Source: Atlantibacter hermannii (lineage in GTDB: Bacteria; Pseudomonadota; Gammaproteobacteria; Enterobacterales; Enterobacteriaceae). Taken from it: a DNA stretch of 64,000 bases. Below the pieces are notes generated by a model. That model did not search any database. It was not told where the DNA came from and worked only from the letters and a program-made list of their open reading frames with translations. Below are positions 60,230 through 64,000 of the stretch, piece by piece. The position numbers were made by a program, and so were the translations under genes. The stretch spans positions 1-64,000 of the forward strand of contig NZ_JAAATR010000082.1 of NCBI RefSeq assembly GCF_009907385.1, in the 5' to 3' direction. The stretch's first letter is position 1. The number at the start of each line of letters is the position of its first letter.

Positions 60230-60949
60230 CTATAACTTACCCAGACGAGACCGTAGCCGTTTGATTGCCTGGCTGTGCAGCTGGCTCACCCGCGACTCCC
60301 CGACTTCCAGTACCGCGCCAATCTCTTTGAGATTAAGCTCTTCCTGGTAGTAGAGCGTCAGCACCAGTTGTTCGCGTTCCGGCAACGCCTCAATCGCTTC
60401 CATGACGCGATGGCGAAGGCTGCTTTCCAACAACTGCTGCAACGGGTTCTCGCTTTGATGCTCTTCGGTCACCAGTTCAATACTGTCGCCATGCTCTTCC
60501 CGCCACTCGTCGTAGGAAAAAAGCTGGCTATTGTTGGTGTCGAGTAGCATCTGACGATACTCGTCAAGTGCGATGCCCAGACGCTGCGCCACTTCGGTTT
60601 CCGAGGCGTTGCGTCCGAGCTCTTGTTCCAGTTGACCAATGGCCTGTGCGACTTCGCGGGCGTTACGCCGGACACTGCGCGGCACCCAGTCGCGGCTGCG
60701 CAGTTCATCCAGCATGGCTCCCCGAATACGCTGCACTGCGTAAGTGGTAAATGCCGTACCTTGCAGGGCGTCGTAGCGTTCCACCGCGTTCAATAACCCG
60801 ATGCCGCCTGCCTGAAGCAGATCGTCGAGTTCGACACTCGCCGGCAAGCGCACCTGCAGGCGCAATGCTTCGTGACGCACCAGCGGGACATAACGCTGCC
60901 ACAGCGAGTGTTTATCCATTACACCATCAGCGGTATAGAGTGAATTCAC
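60230..60949 (-). CDS. fliA: Flagellar sigma factor FliA (sigma28)
   Basis: 239 residues with all sigma70-family regions: region 2 (VELDDLLQAGGIGLLNAVERYD, then AFTTYAVQRIRGAMLDELR), region 3 and region 4 (LPEREQLVLTLYYQEELNLKEIG, then ESRVSQLHSQAIKRL). It drives late flagellar genes such as fliC and fliD next to it. A sigma28-like -10 (GCCGATAA, 60982-60975 minus strand) lies upstream of its own gene. Confidence 0.96.
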   Translation of the reverse strand: MNSLYTADGVMDKHSLWQRYVPLVRHEALRLQVRLPASVELDDLLQAGGIGLLNAVERYDALQGTAFTTYAVQRIRGAMLDELRSRDWVPRSVRRNAREVAQAIGQLEQELGRNASETEVAQRLGIALDEYRQMLLDTNNSQLFSYDEWREEHGDSIELVTEEHQSENPLQQLLESSLRHRVMEAIEALPEREQLVLTLYYQEELNLKEIGAVLEVGESRVSQLHSQAIKRLRSRLGKL

Positions 60950-61075
60950 GATAAACAGCCCTGCGTTAAATAAGTTATCGGCATGATTATCCGTTTCTGG
61001 AGGGCTTTTAATCGGATGAATAGTGGGTGAAATGGGGGGTTATTTAGGGGTTATAGGGAGATCGGAGCAGTAAAA

Positions 61076-61097
61076 AACCCCGCCGAGGCGGGGTTTG
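61076..61097 (-). terminator. fliC terminator
   Basis: AAACCCCGCC, loop TC (minus strand), GGCGGGGTTT, followed by a U-rich stretch; 16 bases past the fliC stop. Confidence 0.9.
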
Positions 61098-61113
61098 TAA
61101 GGGATTTTGCCAA

Positions 61114-63027
61114 TTAACGCAGCAGAGACAGAACGTTCTGGGTAACCTGGTTAGCCTGTGCCAGTACAGAAGTACCTGCCTGCTGCAGGATCTGCGCACG
61201 GGACATGTTGGATACTTCGGTCGCGTAGTCAGCATCTTCGATACGGCTACGAGCAGAAGTCAGGTTGTTAACGGTGTTGCCCAGGTTGGTGATGGTAGAA
61301 TCGAAACGGTTCTGTACCGCACCCAGGTCGGAACGCAGTGCGTCAACTTTAGCCAGAGCGTCATCCAGCGCTTTCAGCGGATCGGAAGTGGACTCTGATT
61401 TGGTGGTTTCAGCAGTGGTCAGTTTACCTGATTCAGTCTGATAGATTTTAGAACCAGTTGCATTAGTCACGTTACCATTGGCCTGAGCGTAGTAAGTTAC
61501 TACTTCAGTCGCAGTATCAGTCAGTTCGCCATCGTTGTTAACGTAAGCGGCTACTGCACCACCAGCTACGGTATTGTCAGCATCATACGTCACAGCACCA
61601 GTAGAACCGTCAACAGCATACTCAGTAGTACCACGAGTTTGTGTGAAGCTCTGATCTTTCAACGCAGCATTCATTTGGTCAGCAGTAACTTTAGCGCCAG
61701 TTACAGTGACAGTGTCCGTGTCTTTAACAGAACCTGCAGCAAGGGCAGCTACAGCAGCATCACCGGCTATCTCACCGGCTGCTTTCGCACCAGCAACGGC
61801 AGCAGCATCACTCAATGCATCGTTAGTTGGATCAGCCATGAAAGCTTTGTAAGCTGTGTCGTAATCTGTGGAGTACGCATTCTGGCTCACAGTATTGGCA
61901 TTACCACCAGCGGAAGTGATGGTTGCGCCTTTCGCTTCAATGGTAGTAGCAACCGCAGTGCTAACCTGATTGCCGTAAGCGTCTTTGCCAGTTGTATCCG
62001 TGTTGGCAACCAAGTTATCCCAGGTTGCAGCTTTGGTCGTACCGTTGCTGGCGTTAGTCTGAGTCAGGTTGCCCTTCTCATCCAGATACAGCGCCTTACC
62101 GTCAGTAGTGGTAATGTTGCCGTCTTTGCTTACGTTAACGTCTTGTGACTTGTTACCAATTGTCACTTTTGCAGTGAAAGAATCACCTGCATTCGGAGCC
62201 AGGAAGTTCAGAGTATCGCTGGCACTCGCACCTGTTGCACCAAAGCTATATGATTTTGAAGCAGCGTCGTATGTATAGTTACCACTGGTAGCAGCAAGAC
62301 CCAACTTAGCGCCAGCAGTAGCAGAGTTGATAACATCGCCACCCTGAGCAGAAGCCAATACATTCGCTGCGGTTGCTTTGTTGTATGTTTCGTTTTTGGT
62401 GTAAGTGGTGCTACCGTCACCATTAACTGCACCCTTAGCGAAGCCAGCCAGTGTCAGACTGTCAGCAGTCGCCGCTTTGTTATCCACTTCGCCTTTACCG
62501 TTCACGTTGAAGCCAGTCAGGCCCAGAGTGCTGGAGGTAATTTCTTTCAGGTCGATAGTGATGGTTTCGCCATCGTTCGCGCCAACCTGAATTTTCATGG
62601 AGCTATCAGAAGCCAGCACTTTCACGCCGTTGAACTGAGTCTGGCCGGATACACGGTCGATTTCGCCCAGACGCTGAGTGATTTCATTCTGGATGGAGTC
62701 CAGGTCAGACTGGGAGTTGGTGCCGTTAGTTGCCTGAACAGACAGCTCACGTACACGCTGCAGGTTGTTGTTGATTTCAGACAGCGCGCCTTCAGTGGTC
62801 TGGGCGATGGAGATACCGTCGTTGGCGTTACGGGAAGCCTGGGTCAGGCCTTTGATGTTGGAGGTGAAGCGGTTAGCAATCGCCTGGCCAGCGGCGTCGT
62901 CTTTGGCGCTGTTGATGCGCAGACCGGAAGACAAACGCTCAATAGCGGAGCTCAGGGAAGACTGAGATTTGTTCAAGTTGTTCTGGGTCAACAGCGACAG
63001 GCTGTTCGTGTTAATGACTTGTGCCAT
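61114..63027 (-). CDS. fliC: Flagellin FliC
   Basis: 637 residues, at the long end for enterobacterial flagellins. The conserved D0/D1 ends are intact: MAQVINTNSLSLLTQNNLNK and ERLSSGLRINSAKDDAAGQAI at the N terminus, and NNLTSARSRIEDADYATEV with SMLAQANQ-type ends (SVLAQANQVTQNVLSLLR) at the C terminus. The central 170-530 part (D2/D3) is a variable Ala/Thr/Asp-rich region lower in GC than its flanks; it sets H-antigen type. No fliB methylase gene between fliA and fliC. Exported through the flagellar channel and assembled under FliD. Confidence 0.96.
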   Translation of the reverse strand: MAQVINTNSLSLLTQNNLNKSQSSLSSAIERLSSGLRINSAKDDAAGQAIANRFTSNIKGLTQASRNANDGISIAQTTEGALSEINNNLQRVRELSVQATNGTNSQSDLDSIQNEITQRLGEIDRVSGQTQFNGVKVLASDSSMKIQVGANDGETITIDLKEITSSTLGLTGFNVNGKGEVDNKAATADSLTLAGFAKGAVNGDGSTTYTKNETYNKATAANVLASAQGGDVINSATAGAKLGLAATSGNYTYDAASKSYSFGATGASASDTLNFLAPNAGDSFTAKVTIGNKSQDVNVSKDGNITTTDGKALYLDEKGNLTQTNASNGTTKAATWDNLVANTDTTGKDAYGNQVSTAVATTIEAKGATITSAGGNANTVSQNAYSTDYDTAYKAFMADPTNDALSDAAAVAGAKAAGEIAGDAAVAALAAGSVKDTDTVTVTGAKVTADQMNAALKDQSFTQTRGTTEYAVDGSTGAVTYDADNTVAGGAVAAYVNNDGELTDTATEVVTYYAQANGNVTNATGSKIYQTESGKLTTAETTKSESTSDPLKALDDALAKVDALRSDLGAVQNRFDSTITNLGNTVNNLTSARSRIEDADYATEVSNMSRAQILQQAGTSVLAQANQVTQNVLSLLR

Positions 63028-63098
63028 GATCTATTCCTTATCAATTTACATCTTGATGTTGTTGGGCTGTTGCCCACGGTCTTGTCACCGTAACCCAT

Positions 63099-63125
63099 GT
63101 ATCGGCACCCCTTTTTCGAACTTTA
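63099..63125 (-). promoter_or_regulatory. Sigma28 promoter of fliC
   Basis: Minus strand TAAAGTTC, 11 bases, GCCGATAC: matches TAAAGTTT-N11-GCCGATAA in all but two positions. Confidence 0.92.
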
Positions 63126-63252
63126 GAAAATTTTTAACTGCCGCCTTATTTTTTAATTTTTCCCAGGACGTGTTCCATTCCCTTTTTCCTTACTCTGCGA
63201 ATTAAACGGCATTACACCCATTATTCTGTCCATTAGCCCGCTAAAAAATCAT

Positions 63253-63279
63253 TAAACTTTGCCGCCAGATTGCCGATAT
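63253..63279 (+). promoter_or_regulatory. Sigma28 promoter of fliD
   Basis: TAAACTTT, 11 bases, GCCGATAT, about 40 bases before the fliD start. Divergent from the fliC promoter. Confidence 0.9.
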
Positions 63280-63317
63280 CGCGTTTTAACTACTGTTTGC
63301 AATCAAAAGGAAATGGC

Positions 63318-64000
63318 ATGGCTTCAATTACATCTTTAGGGATTGGCGCTAACTTACCGCTGGATACGCTGTTAGCAAATCTGACAACCGCTGAAAAAGC
63401 GCGCCTGACCCCTATTACGCAACAGCAAAGCGCGAATACCGCACGCCTTACTGCTTATGGCACGTTGAAAAGCGCGCTGGAAAAATTTCAGACGACGAAT
63501 ACCACACTGAATAATGCGGATTTATTTAAAAGCACCACGTCTAAAAGCAGTAGCACCGATTTAACGGTCAGCACCACGGCAGGTGCGGCACCGGGCAAAT
63601 ATACGGTGAATGTGACGCAACTGGCACAAGCACAATCACTGACCACCAGCACTAAAATATCCTCCAGTAAAGAAGCGTTGGGCGACGCAGATGTAACCGA
63701 ACGGACGATCGTCATTAATCAGAAAAGCCGCGAAAAGCCGCTGGAAATTAAACTCAGTAGCGAGCAAACCACGTTGGAAGGCATTCGCGATGCGATAAAC
63801 GACGCAGACGGCGGGGTCTCAGCGAGCATCGTTAAGGTAGATGATGAAAATTATCAGCTGGTACTGACGTCAACGACGACCGGTATTGATAATAAGATGA
63901 CTATCTCGGTAAAAGACGATCCTAAGCTCAGCGGCGTAATTAGCTATGACGGCACCAGCGGCGGCATGGAACAGTTAGTCGAAGCCAAAAACGCGCAGTT
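63318..64000 (+). CDS. fliD: Flagellar filament cap protein FliD, N-terminal part
   Basis: Starts at the ATG at 63318 (MASITSLGIGANLPLDTLL) after AAAAGGAAA and is still open at the window end, 227 codons in. The N-terminal FliD domain is clear: TTAEKARLTPITQQQSAN, then YGTLKSALEKFQ and KYTVNVTQLAQAQSL. It caps the growing filament and helps flagellin fold in place. An ATG five bases upstream is in another frame. First gene of the expected fliDST operon. Confidence 0.95.
   Translation, partial: MASITSLGIGANLPLDTLLANLTTAEKARLTPITQQQSANTARLTAYGTLKSALEKFQTTNTTLNNADLFKSTTSKSSSTDLTVSTTAGAAPGKYTVNVTQLAQAQSLTTSTKISSSKEALGDADVTERTIVINQKSREKPLEIKLSSEQTTLEGIRDAINDADGGVSASIVKVDDENYQLVLTSTTTGIDNKMTISVKDDPKLSGVISYDGTSGGMEQLVEAKNAQ

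Noticed and set aside
61098-61113. FliX-type small RNA from the fliC 3' end
   Set aside because: The untranslated end here is only about 35 bases including the terminator; no distinct RNA could be supported.

Overview
The window looks like a chromosomal segment from a member of the Enterobacteriaceae (moderately high GC, Enterobacter/Kosakonia/Cronobacter-like rather than E. coli itself). The backbone is collinear with the E. coli 41-43 min region: lpxM-mepM-znuACB-ruvBAC-yebC-nudB-aspS, yecDEN-cmoAB, cutC-yecM-argS, yecJ-azuC-yecR-ftnA-yecH-tyrP, yecA, the glyW-cysT-leuZ tRNAs, pgsA-uvrC-uvrY-yecF-sdiA, tcyN-tcyL-dcyD-tcyJ(fliY)-fliZ-fliA-fliC-fliD. Protein lengths and junctions (for example the overlapping znuC/znuB, yecD/yecE, cmoA/cmoB and uvrY/uvrC ends) support this. 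The motility regulator/chemotaxis block that follows argS in E. coli is not between argS and yecJ here.

Layout. 1-7473: an accessory carbohydrate cluster. A HAD phosphatase and a transketolase (cut by the window edge) run leftward. Divergent from them are a PTS HPr-EI-EIIA fusion, EIIB, EIIC, a GatZ/KbaZ-family protein and a transaldolase. 7745-9909: a small membrane protein, and a LysR regulator divergent from an exported subclass-B3 metallo-beta-lactamase-fold protein with an R118/Q121/K263 active site. 9961-24118: conserved envelope, zinc uptake, recombination and tRNA-modification genes. 24153-27938: one 1261-residue ORF joining a glycoside-hydrolase-like, a glycosyltransferase and an FAD/UDP-galactopyranose-mutase-like domain, in the place where E. 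coli has torYZ. 28662-32405: cutC with the embedded MicL small RNA, a decayed PatB/MalY lyase gene, yecM and argS. 32497-32938: tRNA-Ser(GGA) with a tandem repeat carrying a second copy of the tRNA 3' end. 32939-41293: a YdeP-type molybdoenzyme, yecJ, the tiny azuC gene, an MFS exporter, an RpiB-like isomerase, yecR, ftnA, yecH and tyrP. 41338-46876: torZ-torY, yecA and mmuM. 47114-50814: an ethanolamine permease-eutB-eutC operon with a sigma54 promoter and an NtrC-like site but no microcompartment genes nearby. 50930-64000: three tRNAs, pgsA, uvrC/uvrY, yecF, sdiA, cystine/D-cysteine genes and the start of the flagellar region with sigma28 promoters.

How the genes work together: the left cluster looks like a complete route from PTS uptake of a sugar or polyol into the pentose phosphate pool. 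ZnuABC with a Zur site is high-affinity zinc uptake. RuvABC with a LexA box is branch migration and resolution. CmoA/CmoB make the tRNA cmo5U modification. Eat-EutBC probably scavenges ammonia from ethanolamine under nitrogen limitation. TcyJLN with DcyD imports cystine and breaks down D-cysteine. FliA/FliZ/FliC/FliD are late flagellar functions.

All calls come from reading the sequence and from memory of the families; no database search was possible.
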